DNA of 64,000 nt from Polaromonas sp. JS666 (GCF_000013865.1 NC_007948.1:1426001-1490000), one strand, 5' to 3'; numbered from the stretch's first letter, positions 1 to 9,856 are shown. Notes: generated by a model from the letters alone, not told the origin. Numbers and translations are program-made.

Positions 1-578
1 ATGGCAGCGAGGTAGATCAAGGTGGTCTCGAAGGTTGAGGTCACCAGGTTTCTGGCGAAAAACATGATTTCTGGCGCGGCAATCGCGGATGCGATCGACG
101 TGTCTTTGAGCAGCTGGCTGGTGTAGTTTCCCAGTGAAGGCCAGGTCACCCGAAACATTTGCGGAAGGAGGATATGGGCCAAGGTCTGCCCTGGTGTCAT
201 CCCGACTGAAAGAGCGGCCTCACGCTGGCCGGCATGAATGCATTTGAGTCCGGCGACAAAAACATCGCACAGGACCGCCGCGCCAACGAGTCCCAGGCCC
301 AGGATCGCGGCCACCAGCGGCGAGAGCCGGATGCCGACGGCTGCCAGCCCGAAATAGATCACGAAGAGGTGAGCCAGTGCCGGAACGTTGCGCATCCATT
401 CGATGTAAGCGGCGATGACGAATTTGAGCAAGCGAAAGCGCGCGAATGTGACTGTCACCGCGAGCAGCATTCCGCCTGCCAGTGCAATGACGAAGGCACC
501 CAGGGCCACCTCCGCGGCAGTGATCGCGCCGCCCATCAGTATGGCGAGGATGCCTCCGAAAATCCCAAGCTGTTCCAT
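1..578 (-). CDS. Amino-acid ABC transporter permease (HisM/GlnP type), partial at window edge
   Basis: This is an inner-membrane permease for a polar amino-acid importer; the first 192 codons are visible and the 3' end lies outside the window. The start MEQLGIFGG overlaps the stop of the ATPase gene as TGATG, so the two are translationally coupled. Hydrophobic segments alternate with short loops. The cytoplasmic coupling (EAA) loop is recognisable near residues 116-140 as GQREAALSVGMTPGQTLAHILLPQM, split here only by the contact with the ATPase, and it is followed by LKDTSIASAI, typical of the HisM/GlnP group. It belongs with the ATPase and receptor upstream. The substrate cannot be read from the sequence. 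Confidence 0.9.
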   Translation of the reverse strand, partial: MEQLGIFGGILAILMGGAITAAEVALGAFVIALAGGMLLAVTVTFARFRLLKFVIAAYIEWMRNVPALAHLFVIYFGLAAVGIRLSPLVAAILGLGLVGAAVLCDVFVAGLKCIHAGQREAALSVGMTPGQTLAHILLPQMFRVTWPSLGNYTSQLLKDTSIASAIAAPEIMFFARNLVTSTFETTLIYLAA

Positions 579-1366
579 CACTTGGCCAGCCCTGGGTTGT
601 CCGTCACCTGGCCGAGGAAGCAGCGGGTGCGTTCCAGCTGGGGGTTATTGATGACGTCAGCTGCGGGGCCCTGTTCAACGATGTGGCCGCCATCCATGAA
701 GATCACGCGATCTGCGACGTCCCTCGCAAAGCGGATTTCATGCGTGACCAGGATCATCGACCGGCCTTCTTCGGCCAGCTCGCGAATGACCGTCAGCACC
801 TCACCGACCAGCTCCGGGTCGAGCGCGGAGGTTGGCTCGTCAAAAAGAATGAGCTTGGGCTGCTGGGCCAATGCCCTCGCAATCGCAACACGCTGCTGCT
901 GTCCTCCGGACAATCGTTCCGGGTACTCATCCGCCTTGTTGGAGAGGTGGACTTTCTCCAGCATTTCGTCGGCGAGCTCATACGCTTCAGGTTTCGACAT
1001 TCCACCGGCTTTGATGGAGCCCAGGGCGACGTTGTCCCGAACGTTCAGGTGCGGCCACAAATAGAACAACTGGAAGACCATCCCGATCTCGCGGCGTTGG
1101 GGCGCGAGTTCACGATCGCTCATGAAACGAAAACCCCCATGACGGGCTGGAACCTGGCCGATCCGTTCGCCGTCAAGCACGATGGACCCCTCGCCCGGTT
1201 GCTCCAGAAAATTCAGACAGCGCAGGCACGTCGACTTTCCTGAACCGCTGGGCCCGATCAGCGAAAGGGTCTCGCCTTTACTCAAGTCAAAGGAAATCCC
1301 CTTGAGGACTTCAAGCGGGCCGTAGCTCTTCTTAAGCCCATCGACTCTTAACAGTGTGTTGTTCAT
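578..1366 (-). CDS. Amino-acid ABC transporter ATP-binding protein (GlnQ/HisP type)
   Basis: This 262-residue ATPase energises the neighbouring polar amino-acid importer. Walker A is GPSGSGKST near residue 39, the signature motif is LSGGQQQR, Walker B is [12 protein letters not shown], and the switch histidine sits in LVTHE. Length and motifs fit the GlnQ/HisP family. It lies between the receptor gene (64 bp upstream) and the permease gene, with which it shares one base. No unusual residue was seen. Family assignment is secure; the transported amino acid is unknown. Confidence 0.95.
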   Translation of the reverse strand: MNNTLLRVDGLKKSYGPLEVLKGISFDLSKGETLSLIGPSGSGKSTCLRCLNFLEQPGEGSIVLDGERIGQVPARHGGFRFMSDRELAPQRREIGMVFQLFYLWPHLNVRDNVALGSIKAGGMSKPEAYELADEMLEKVHLSNKADEYPERLSGGQQQRVAIARALAQQPKLILFDEPTSALDPELVGEVLTVIRELAEEGRSMILVTHEIRFARDVADRVIFMDGGHIVEQGPAADVINNPQLERTRCFLGQVTDNPGLAK

Positions 1367-1430
1367 TTGATTTAATTGTTTGAAACAGGCAAACGCGCAA
1401 GCGCCCGCCTGTATCCATGCTTCGATGGGA

Positions 1431-2297
1431 TTACTTGCAGGCCGGCAATTTCCAGTCGGCGGGACGGTCTACGCTGGCACGGAAGTTCTGTCCCACAGGT
1501 ACGTACCAGACGTCCTGCACCAAGCCATACTTGCCGCCAATCTTCTTCAGGTCGCAGTTCTGCCAGAGCCTGGCGATTTCAGCGTTTACTGCCTTGGCGA
1601 GTTCCGGGTTGTCCTTGTTCAGGCCAAATACCACCTGGCCGAGCCCGGTGAGGAGGGGGTAGTCCGGATTGTTGTCAACAAAGGCGTTGAACTTGAGCTT
1701 CCACTGCGGGTTGCGCGAAATGGCGTATTGCATGACAGGCGGATCGCCGATGACGGCATCGATGCGGCCGGCAAGCAGATCACGGACTGCCGCGTCGGAT
1801 GTGTCATACATCGTCAGTTGCAGGCCGGTGATTTTCCGAAGCTCGGGGATGAAGGAGAAACCGGTGATCGTGCCGACCTTCTTGCCTTCCAGGTCCTTGA
1901 GGTGCGACCAGTTGGTCTTGCTCGACTGGGTGATGCCGTTTTTGAAGTAATGGATCGGGTCGCTCAAGGTCATGATCTTGGAGCGTTGCTCCGTCCAGCC
2001 CATGGTCCCGGCCATCACGTCGACACGTTTGGCCTGCACCGAAGCAATGGTGCCCGACCACTCCATGAGCGCGGGCTTGACCTTGAGCTTGACTGCCTCC
2101 GCCACGCGCTGAAGGATTTCACCGTCGTAGCCGATCATGGCGCCGTCCTGGTAGCCAGTCCCTGGCATATCCCCGGTGAACGCGATCGTCAAGGCGTCTT
2201 TTTCGACGGTTTGCAATGCCTGGGCGTTGGCGGCCGGCAGCATGACCCCCGTTGCTAGAAGCGCGCACAAAATGCGTGCAATGAATGTTTTCTTCAT
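1431..2297 (-). CDS. Amino-acid ABC transporter periplasmic receptor (SBP_bac_3)
   Basis: This 288-residue receptor delivers ligand to the permease and ATPase downstream. MKKTFIARI begins a signal peptide ending near ANA-QA. The start at 2297 is preferred over a longer frame because an AGGAG lies about 7 bases upstream. The mature part has the family-3 pattern: TGDMPGTGYQDG, the ligand-lobe motif YDGEILQRVAEAVKLKV, and later GRIDAVIGDPPV. It is the first gene of the receptor-ATPase-permease operon and is transcribed away from the GlxA-like regulator across about 100 bp, so that regulator is a likely controller. Confidence 0.93.
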   Translation of the reverse strand: MKKTFIARILCALLATGVMLPAANAQALQTVEKDALTIAFTGDMPGTGYQDGAMIGYDGEILQRVAEAVKLKVKPALMEWSGTIASVQAKRVDVMAGTMGWTEQRSKIMTLSDPIHYFKNGITQSSKTNWSHLKDLEGKKVGTITGFSFIPELRKITGLQLTMYDTSDAAVRDLLAGRIDAVIGDPPVMQYAISRNPQWKLKFNAFVDNNPDYPLLTGLGQVVFGLNKDNPELAKAVNAEIARLWQNCDLKKIGGKYGLVQDVWYVPVGQNFRASVDRPADWKLPACK

Positions 2298-2398
2298 GAA
2301 GAACTCCTGGTGGTGGTTGACGAATCTCAAACTGACGGGTGGATGGTATGAAGCGTCATCAACTTGTCATAGGAGGCTTTGGCATGTAAATTGAACGT
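2298..2398. promoter_or_regulatory. Divergent promoter region between the amino-acid ABC operon and a GlxA-type regulator
   Basis: About 100 bp separate two divergently transcribed starts, so both promoters and the regulator's operator should lie here. No convincing -35/-10 pair or palindrome could be fixed by eye. If the regulator starts at 2588 instead of 2399, the region is larger. Confidence 0.45.
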
Positions 2399-3550
2399 AT
2401 GCGACATTCCGGGAAATTACCGACCAAGGGCAATTCCGCGCCCAAAACTGCAGCGTCAAAGCGCTCGCACAACGCACCAACCAGGACGGACGGGCATGCC
2501 GCTGCCGCACCAGACGAGGGCAACCAGCTGGTGGACAGGCTTGATGCAGCCAAAATTAAAACGGCTCCCAGAACGGGTGTGGAGCTGATGGTCGGTATTT
2601 TTCTTTGGCCGCGGTTTCCCCTTTTGTCACTGGCGGGTCTGTGCGATGCGCTGCGCCATGCGGCAGACCTTGGCGACCAGAGCCGCCAGGTTCGCTGCAC
2701 GTGGACAGTGCTCAGCGCTACCGGCGAGCCAGTGGCCTCGAGCTGCGGCGTGGAGGTTCCCACGCTCGCTGCAGCGTCATCAGATTGCCGCTTTGACTAC
2801 GTAGCTGTCATCGGTGGGTTGTTGCCGTTCATGAAAACGGCGGATGCCAGGGGGTTGAAGTTTTTGAACCAAGCCGCGAAGAGCGGGGTGCCGCTGATCG
2901 GCATTTGCACCGGCAGTTTTGCACTGGCAAAGCATGGGTTCATGGAAGGCAGGATGGCTTGCGTTCATCCCTTTCATGTCAATGACTGGAAAGAAGCCTT
3001 CCCCGAGTTGGCTTTCACGACCAACTGCGACTATGTCTTCGACGGCGATCGAATTACCTGCGCGGGGGGTATCTCGATCATCGAATTGGCCACTGAGCTG
3101 ATTCGATTGCACTGCGGCCCGGACCGCGCCGCCAAGGTCGTACATCAGATGACGGTTACCCGGAAATCCGCGATTTCGCATGTCACGCGCAGGCGCGCGC
3201 TTGGCTACGCTTCTGCAGACAATGACAAACTACGGCAGGCGATTGTCTTGATGGAGAAAAACATAACTACACCGCTGGAAATTGCCGTCATTGCCAAAAT
3301 TGTGGATTCCAGCAGCCGGCAACTTGAAAGGGTCTTCCTGGCGGAAACCGGAGCCTCGCCTTCGGAGTTCTACCGCAACTCCAGACTGAAGTACGGCCGG
3401 TGGCTGCTGACTTCAACGGATTCGCCGGTGAGCACCATCGCCTACGAATGCGGATTCGCGGATGCCTCGCACTTCATCCGGCATTTTCAGCAGCTTTACG
3501 GTGTCTCGCCGGGGCGACTGAGAAAGGCGCTCTCCGCTGCGGATGCGTGA
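2399..3550 (+). CDS. GlxA-family transcriptional regulator (DJ-1/PfpI-like domain plus AraC-type HTH)
   Basis: The protein has an amidotransferase-like domain (from about residue 64, LMVGIFLWPRFPLLSLAGL) with a conserved elbow cysteine in GICTGSF (Cys170), and a C-terminal AraC/XylS helix-turn-helix pair ending ISTIAYECGFADASHFIRHF then YGVSPGRLRK. This architecture is that of GlxA/ArgR-type activators of amino-acid or quaternary-amine catabolism. The first 63 residues are polar, low in conservation and may not be translated: an internal ATG at 2588 begins right at the conserved domain, though its GGAG is only 3 bases away. It probably controls the divergent ABC operon. Confidence 0.88.
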   Translation: MRHSGKLPTKGNSAPKTAASKRSHNAPTRTDGHAAAAPDEGNQLVDRLDAAKIKTAPRTGVELMVGIFLWPRFPLLSLAGLCDALRHAADLGDQSRQVRCTWTVLSATGEPVASSCGVEVPTLAAASSDCRFDYVAVIGGLLPFMKTADARGLKFLNQAAKSGVPLIGICTGSFALAKHGFMEGRMACVHPFHVNDWKEAFPELAFTTNCDYVFDGDRITCAGGISIIELATELIRLHCGPDRAAKVVHQMTVTRKSAISHVTRRRALGYASADNDKLRQAIVLMEKNITTPLEIAVIAKIVDSSSRQLERVFLAETGASPSEFYRNSRLKYGRWLLTSTDSPVSTIAYECGFADASHFIRHFQQLYGVSPGRLRKALSAADA

Positions 3551-3912
3551 ACCAGGAACCTGTTCACGATTTAGGGGGAGCCGTGCGGCATGGCCTCAGG
3601 AATTTGTCGAACTCAGCGAAACACCCGTCATGGGCAGGCCGCCCGGATAGTCCGGGTCGCGAAAGAGCAGGGCGGTAGCGGACGGACCGGTCCCGCCCTG
3701 TAAAAAGCCATGCCATGCCATGCCAGGCCAGGCGAGGCGAGGCGAGGCGAGGCGAGGCGAGGCGAGGGCGGGCTTTGCCACACGCATACGCCACCCGGCG
3801 TATATCCCAATCCCCCTCCGGTCCCCAGAATGAGTCCATCGCTGCGTAAAAGCCTCACTTTCGGGCTTGCGCGCAGCGAAACGCGATTTACCACCTTACC
3901 GGAGAAGCACTC
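3551..3912. other. Intergenic region upstream of urtA
   Basis: This 362-bp stretch holds no credible gene. It contains a pentanucleotide array (listed separately) and must include the urtA promoter. Short frames rich in Ala-Ser-Pro-Arg on the minus strand arise only from the array. No clear sigma-54 (TGGCAC-N5-TTGC) site was seen, although urea uptake genes are often nitrogen-regulated. Confidence 0.6.
3707..3766. repeat. Twelve-unit pentanucleotide array (GCCAT x3, GCCAG x2, GCGAG x7)
   Basis: Sixty bases read as twelve uninterrupted 5-bp units in three blocks that differ by one base at each step: GCCAT, GCCAG, GCGAG. The array lies about 150 bp upstream of urtA, outside any credible coding frame. 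Confidence 0.95.
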
Positions 3913-5199
3913 ATGCAACGTCGTTTTACCCTCAAGGCGCTTACCGCTGCCGTCGCGCTGACGGGCCTTTCTGCCCTGTCAGCCCATGCCCAGACCACGG
4001 GCACGATCAAGGTTGGCATTCTGCACAGCCTGTCGGGCACCATGGCCATTTCCGAGACTGTGTTGAAAGACACCGTGCTGATGGCGATTGACGAGATCAA
4101 TGCCAAAGGCGGCGTGATGGGCAAGAAGCTTGAGCCCGTGATTGTGGATCCGGCTTCCAACTGGCCGCTGTTTGCCGAAAAAACCAAGCAGCTGCTGGGC
4201 CAGGACAAGGTTTCGGTGATCTTCGGCTGCTGGACGTCGGTGTCCCGCAAGTCGGTGCTGCCAGTCGTTGAGGAAATGAACGGCCTGCTGTTCTACCCCG
4301 TGCAGTACGAGGGCGAAGAACTCTCCAAGAACGTGTTCTACACGGGTGCGGCACCTAACCAGCAGGCTATTCCTGCTGTGGACTACCTGATGAGCAAGGC
4401 CGGTGGCGGCGCCAAGCGCTGGGTGCTGCTGGGTACCGACTATGTGTACCCACGCACCACCAACAAGATTTTGCGCGCCTACCTGAAGAGCAAGGGCGTG
4501 AAAGACACCGACATCGACGAGAAGTACACCCCGTTTGGCCATTCCGACTACCAGACCATCGTGGCTGACGTGAAGAAATTCTCTGCCGGCGGCAAGACGG
4601 CTGTGGTGTCCACCATCAACGGTGACTCCAACGTGCCTTTCTACAAGGAACTGGGCAATGCCGGCCTGAAGGCCAAGGACGTGCCTGTGGTCGCTTTCTC
4701 GGTGGGTGAAGAAGAACTGCGCGGCGTGGACACGAAGCCGCTGGTCGGCCACCTGGCTGCCTGGAACTACTTCCAGTCGATCAAGAGCCCGGCCAACACC
4801 GAGTTCATCAAGAAGTGGTCTGACTACGCCAAGGCCAAGGGCATTGCTGGCCACAAAGACAAGCCTTTGACCAACGACCCGATGGAAGCCACCTACATCG
4901 GCATCAACATGTGGAAGCAGGCCGTCGAGAAGGCCAAGTCCACCGACACCGACAAGGTCATTGCCGCCATGGCTGGCCAGACCTTCAAGGCGCCGTCGGG
5001 CATCGTGTCGAAGATGGATGAGAAAAACCATCACCTGCACAAGTCCGTCTTCATCGGCGAGATCAAGGCCGACGGCCAGTTCAATGTGGTGTGGAAGACG
5101 CCTGGCCCGGTGAAGGCCAAGCCATGGAGCCCGTACATCGAAGGCAACGACAAGAAGCCAGACGAGCCGGCGAAAAGCGCGACAGTAGCAACCAAATAA
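3913..5199 (+). CDS. urtA: Urea ABC transporter periplasmic receptor UrtA
   Basis: This 428-residue receptor captures urea for the UrtBCDE importer. It has a signal peptide (MQRRFTLKALTAAVALTG, cut near AHA-QT) and the family-5 receptor fold. UrtA-specific stretches are visible: GILHSLSGTMAISE, FGCWTSVSRKSVLPV, LLFYPVQYEGEE, and the late NVVWKTPGPVKAKPWSPYI. A GGAGAA lies upstream of the ATG. A strong terminator follows directly, so the receptor is probably made in excess of the membrane components, as is usual for receptor genes. Confidence 0.97.
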   Translation: MQRRFTLKALTAAVALTGLSALSAHAQTTGTIKVGILHSLSGTMAISETVLKDTVLMAIDEINAKGGVMGKKLEPVIVDPASNWPLFAEKTKQLLGQDKVSVIFGCWTSVSRKSVLPVVEEMNGLLFYPVQYEGEELSKNVFYTGAAPNQQAIPAVDYLMSKAGGGAKRWVLLGTDYVYPRTTNKILRAYLKSKGVKDTDIDEKYTPFGHSDYQTIVADVKKFSAGGKTAVVSTINGDSNVPFYKELGNAGLKAKDVPVVAFSVGEEELRGVDTKPLVGHLAAWNYFQSIKSPANTEFIKKWSDYAKAKGIAGHKDKPLTNDPMEATYIGINMWKQAVEKAKSTDTDKVIAAMAGQTFKAPSGIVSKMDEKNHHLHKSVFIGEIKADGQFNVVWKTPGPVKAKPWSPYIEGNDKKPDEPAKSATVATK

Positions 5200-5238
5200 G
5201 GTTGCCACCGCAAAGTCCGTTGGGCTAAGCGGTGCAAG

Positions 5239-5276
5239 CCGCACCTGGGTTGCAGAAAACAGGTGTGGTTTTTTTT
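5239..5276 (+). terminator. Rho-independent terminator after urtA
   Basis: CCGCACCTG pairs with CAGGTGTGG (nine pairs, one G-U), followed directly by eight T residues. It lies 40 bp after the urtA stop and before urtB, so it should terminate or attenuate the operon. Confidence 0.88.
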
Positions 5277-5299
5277 ACTGTCGGGGTCAAGGGCTCGGG

Positions 5300-5417
5300 T
5301 CATGGATCCCGGATCGAGTCCGGGATGACATGACAGGAACGCTGATGACATGGCAGGAACGCGGATGACAAGGCTCAGGATGCTTGTCATTGCGGGCCTG
5401 ACCCGCAATCCATGACT
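5300..5417. repeat. Palindromic repeats and a 20-bp tandem repeat between urtA and urtB
   Basis: Two palindromes, ATCCCGGA-TCGAG-TCCGGGAT and ATTGCGGG-CCTGA-CCCGCAAT, flank three 20-bp units at 5324-5343, 5344-5363 and 5364-5383. Each unit begins GATGACA; the first two differ at 2 positions and the third is more diverged. The flanks resemble the 'catggatcccggatcgagtccgggatgac' class of dispersed proteobacterial repeat. Confidence 0.85.
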
Positions 5418-5533
5418 TCGGTGCGTGGCCCGCTTTTTGAGCTATCCCGGTGCATGGTTTTCAAGGAAGTTGCAGTCTGGGCATGGCGATAGCGGGCATC
5501 GGCTGGCCGCTGTGCCAACCCCAGGTTCTTCTC

Positions 5534-7108
5534 ATGATGATTCGCTTCTCATTTTTATTCGCTACGTTTTTAATAGCTGCCAGCGCCCATGCCTTGAGCC
5601 TGGACGAGGTCAAAGGCATGGCCATCGGGGAGACCGAAAGCCGTGTCGAAGCGCTGAACAAGGCGGCTGTGGCGGCGGACGAGAAAACCGCCGCCTTCAT
5701 CCAGGCCATGGCCGACGATGCCGTCAAAACTGCCGGCGACAAGGTGTTTGTGATCAAGGACGACAAAGGCTTCGACCCGGTCACCGGCGCCGAGCTGGCC
5801 CTGCCGGCCGACGCCGAAGACGTGATTAACAACAACATGATGCGCGGCGAGCTGGACACGGCGTTGGCCGCGCTGAAGCTGTTCTCCAAAGAAGAGAACG
5901 TGCGCCGCGATGCCATCAAGACCCTTTCGGGCGGCAGCGACGAAGCCCGCTTGCCGCTGATTGAAAAAGCCTATGCGGCCGAAACTGTGCCGGCGCTGAA
6001 AAGCCAGCTGGAGCTGGTGCGCGCCGCCATCCTGCTGGGCAGCACGGACAGGGCCAAACGCCTGGAAGCCGCGGCGCAGCTTGCCACCAGCAACAACCCC
6101 AACACCAAGACCGTGCTGATCGAACGCCTGGGCAGCGAGGAAGATGCCGACGTCAAGGTGGCGCTGCAGGCCGCGCTGGCCAAGGTGGAGGCTTCACTGG
6201 CCTGGGGCGACAAGCTGGGCGCGATTTTCAGCGGCATCAGCCTGGGCAGCATTTTGCTGCTGGTGGCGCTGGGCCTGGCGATCACCTATGGCCTCATGGG
6301 CGTCATCAACATGGCGCACGGCGAGCTGATGATGATTGGCGCCTACGCCACCTACGTGGTGCAGGGCCTGTTCCAGAAGTATTTGCCCGGCGCGTTTGAC
6401 TGGTACCTGCTGGCCGCCGTGCCGGTGGCCTTCCTGGCGTCGGCGCTGATGGGCGCGGCGCTGGAGCGCAGCGTGATCCGCTTCCTGTATGGCCGCCCGC
6501 TCGAAACATTGCTGGCCACCTGGGGTATCAGCCTGATGCTGCAGCAGCTGGTGCGCTCCATCTTCGGCGCGCAAAACGTCGGCGTGGAAAACCCGGTGTG
6601 GATGAGCGGCGGCGTGCAGGTGCTGGGCAATCTCTCGCTGCCCTACAACCGGCTGGTCATCATCGGCTTTGCCATTGCCGTGCTGCTGGGCATGGCCTGG
6701 CTGATCAGCAGGACGCGGCTGGGCCTGTTTGTGCGCGGCGTCACGCAAAACCGGCCCATTGCCTCGTGCATGGGCGTGAACACGGCACGGGTGGACACCT
6801 ACGCGTTTGCGCTGGGATCGGGCATTGCCGGGCTGGCGGGCTGCGCGCTGAGCCAGGTCGGCAATGTGGGGCCGGACCTGGGGCAGGGCTATATCGTGGA
6901 TTCGTTCATGGTGGTGGTGCTGGGCGGCGTGGGCCAGCTGGCCGGCACGGTGTATGCCGCGATGGGCCTGGGCATCCTGAATAAATTCCTCGAAGGCTGG
7001 ACGGGCGCGGTGCTGGCCAAGATTGCCGTGCTGGTGTTCATCATCATCTTCATCCAGAAGCGGCCGCAGGGCATCTTTGCGATGAAGGGCCGGAGTGCCG
7101 AGGCATGA
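5534..7108 (+). CDS. urtB: Urea ABC transporter permease UrtB
   Basis: This is a 524-residue permease subunit of the urea importer. It has the UrtB architecture: an N-terminal signal or anchor (MMIRFSFLFATFLIAASAHA), a soluble helical domain to about residue 220, then a LivH-type membrane domain starting LGAIFSGISLGSILLLVALGLAITYGLMGVINMAHGELMMIGAY. The start at 5534 is chosen because upstream codons in the frame encode no plausible signal; the ribosome-binding site is weak. The gene's last 4 bases overlap the urtC start (ATGA). Confidence 0.95.
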   Translation: MMIRFSFLFATFLIAASAHALSLDEVKGMAIGETESRVEALNKAAVAADEKTAAFIQAMADDAVKTAGDKVFVIKDDKGFDPVTGAELALPADAEDVINNNMMRGELDTALAALKLFSKEENVRRDAIKTLSGGSDEARLPLIEKAYAAETVPALKSQLELVRAAILLGSTDRAKRLEAAAQLATSNNPNTKTVLIERLGSEEDADVKVALQAALAKVEASLAWGDKLGAIFSGISLGSILLLVALGLAITYGLMGVINMAHGELMMIGAYATYVVQGLFQKYLPGAFDWYLLAAVPVAFLASALMGAALERSVIRFLYGRPLETLLATWGISLMLQQLVRSIFGAQNVGVENPVWMSGGVQVLGNLSLPYNRLVIIGFAIAVLLGMAWLISRTRLGLFVRGVTQNRPIASCMGVNTARVDTYAFALGSGIAGLAGCALSQVGNVGPDLGQGYIVDSFMVVVLGGVGQLAGTVYAAMGLGILNKFLEGWTGAVLAKIAVLVFIIIFIQKRPQGIFAMKGRSAEA

Positions 7109-8234
7109 ACATGAGAATGCCAATCCCCATGCCCACCATCGTGCACCTTCCGGCCAAAGGCCCTTTGCTTACCCGCGCCGGCTGGAGCGCTTTCATGATT
7201 GCGCTCATCGCCGTCTGCGCGGTGGCGCCGGTGCTGAACCTGTGGGTGCCGCAGGGCAGCATGTTCCACATGAGCACCTATGCCGTGGCGCTGCTGGGCA
7301 AGATCATGTGCTACGCCATCTGCGCGCTGGCCATGGACCTGATCTGGGGCTACACCGGCATTTTGTCGCTGGGCCACGGTGTGTTCTTTGCGCTGGGCGG
7401 CTACGCCATGGGCATGTACCTCATGCGCCAGATTGGGCGAGACGGCAACTACAAAAGCGACTTGCCCGACTTCATGGTCTTTCTCGACTGGAAGGTGCTG
7501 CCCTGGCACTGGACCTTCAGCGACAGCTTTGTCGCCACGCTGATTCTGATTGTGGCGGTGCCGGGCCTGGTGGCCTTTGTGTTCGGCTACTTTGCCTTCC
7601 GTTCGCGCATCAAGGGCGTTTACTTTTCCATCATCACGCAGGCCATGACCTTTGCCGCCATGCTGCTGTTCTTTCGCAATGAAACCGGCTTTGGCGGCAA
7701 CAACGGTTTTACCGACTTCAAGCGGATTCTGAACATCCCGCTCGCCACGCCCTCCATGCGCATGGTGCTGTTCGTGCTGACGGGCCTGACCCTGCTGGGC
7801 TTCTTCCTGTTTGCCAAATGGCTGGTGGGCAGCAAGTTTGGCCGCGTGCTGCAGGCCATACGCGATGCCGAGACGCGCGTGATGTTCTCGGGCTACAACC
7901 CGCTGGGCTACAAGCTCACCATCTGGGTGATTTCGGCCGTCATGTGCGGCGTGGCGGGCGCGCTGTATGTGCCGCAGGTCGGCATCATCAACCCCGGTGA
8001 AATGAGCCCGGCCAACTCGATCGAGATTGCCATCTGGGCGGCGGTGGGGGGGCGCGCCAGCCTGATCGGGCCGATTGTGGGCGCCTTCATCGTCAACGGC
8101 GCCAAGAGCTGGCTCACTGTGGCGTATCCGGAGTTCTGGCTGTATTTTCTGGGCGCCTTGTTTATTGGCGTGACGCTGTTCCTGCCCAATGGTGTCGTCG
8201 GGCTCGTGAAGAAGCTCCGTAAGGGAGGTGAGAA

Positions 8235-8238
<4 letters not shown>
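7105..8238 (+). CDS. urtC: Urea ABC transporter permease UrtC
   Basis: This is the second permease subunit (377 residues, LivM type) of the urea importer. It starts by ATGA overlap with urtB and ends by a 4-base overlap with urtD, so UrtB, UrtC and UrtD are translationally coupled. Hydrophobic segments include ALAMDLIWGYTGILSLGHGVFFALGGYAMG and the family motif RSRIKGVYFSIITQAMTFAAMLLFFRNETGFGGNNGFTDF. The ATPase contact loop lies near RAIRDAETRVMFSGYNPLGYK-like sequence at about residue 255. Confidence 0.95.
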
Positions 8239-9116
<878 letters not shown>

Positions 9117-9185
9117 GTTGTTACCTGTTCGGGCTGAGCCTGTTGGAACCGGTTTTTGTTCTGGGCGGAGGGGTGCTTTTCTCAG

Positions 9186-9830
9186 AACTGCTGACCGGGG
9201 GTTGCCCGGCGGCAACTCACTTTCTTTTGCTTCGCCAAAAGAAAGTAAGCAAAGTTCACGCAGTGGGGATTCGCTCACTTCGCAAGGCGAAGTTACGCGA
9301 ATACCAAAAGGCGACCCTGCTGTCTGCGACCCCTGCGCTTCGCTTCGGGGCAACCTGCGGTGCTCGGTTCAGGCGGGGTCTCGCTCGAACTCGCTACGTT
9401 GCACTTCGCTCAGACAATCGCGATCCCTGATCCGCCTGAACCTCCGCTCCTCGGCGCAGACAGAAGGGGTGGGAGCAGGAAATACTAACAACCAACAGCC
9501 GAATACAAAACCCGAATACCTGAAGAAACAAGGACACGCCCCGGCGTGTCCTTGTTCGTCCTGGTCTTCTTTGTCTTGGGGTTCGGTATTTGCTATTCGG
9601 ACTGCCCCGTCCTGGCTGGGCCGAGGAGCGCAGAGGCAAGCGGATCAGGGCTCGCGATTGTCTGAGCCGAAGGCGAGTTCGAGCGAGACCCCGCTTGCCT
9701 CGAGCACCGCAGGTTGCCCCGTAGCGCAGCGTAGGGGACCCAGACTGCGGGTCGCCTTTCTTTTGGGCACTTTTTTTGGCGAAGCAAAGAAAAGTGCCTC
9801 GCCCGCCGGGGCGAGACCCGGCCTCTCCCC
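9186..9830. repeat. Long imperfect inverted repeat between urtD and urtE
   Basis: The left arm (about 9186-9460) reappears in inverted orientation at about 9615-9830. Shared landmarks, read on opposite strands, are tttgcttcgcc, aaaggcgaccc, ggggcaacctgcggtgctc, ggggtctcgctcgaactcg and cagacaatcgcga. It resembles a dispersed non-coding repeat commonly seen in Comamonadaceae genomes, where its frames are often misannotated as small proteins. Confidence 0.85.
9527..9556. promoter_or_regulatory. Perfect 14-bp hairpin with 2-base loop
   Basis: AACAAGGACACGCC and GGCGTGTCCTTGTT are exact complements separated by two C residues. No T-run follows, so it is not a standard terminator. It sits in the spacer between the arms of the long inverted repeat. 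Confidence 0.75.
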
Positions 9831-9856
9831 TCAATAGGACACAGGGAGTTCAGAAC

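Larger units (their letters stand above)
9117..9856. other. Intergenic block inside the urt operon
   Basis: This 740-bp gap between urtD and urtE is filled mainly by a long imperfect inverted repeat with a perfect 14-bp hairpin in its spacer (both listed separately). Several open frames run through the arms but are low-complexity Arg/Ser/Ala translations with no recognised domain. The last bases carry the urtE ribosome-binding site AGGGAG at 9843-9848. Confidence 0.8.

Noticed and set aside
3564..3961. Small proteins with repeated Arg-Leu-Ala-Ser-Pro or Gly-Glu-Ala-Arg units upstream of urtA
   Set aside because: They are translations of the 5-bp array, which repeats in all frames after 15 bases.
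3979..5244. A 421-codon minus-strand open frame over urtA
   Set aside because: It is a shadow of urtA with no recognisable domain; the sense frame is a clear receptor with a signal peptide.
5300..5417. Possible CRISPR array between urtA and urtB
   Set aside because: The three 20-bp units are contiguous without spacers, and no cas genes are present.
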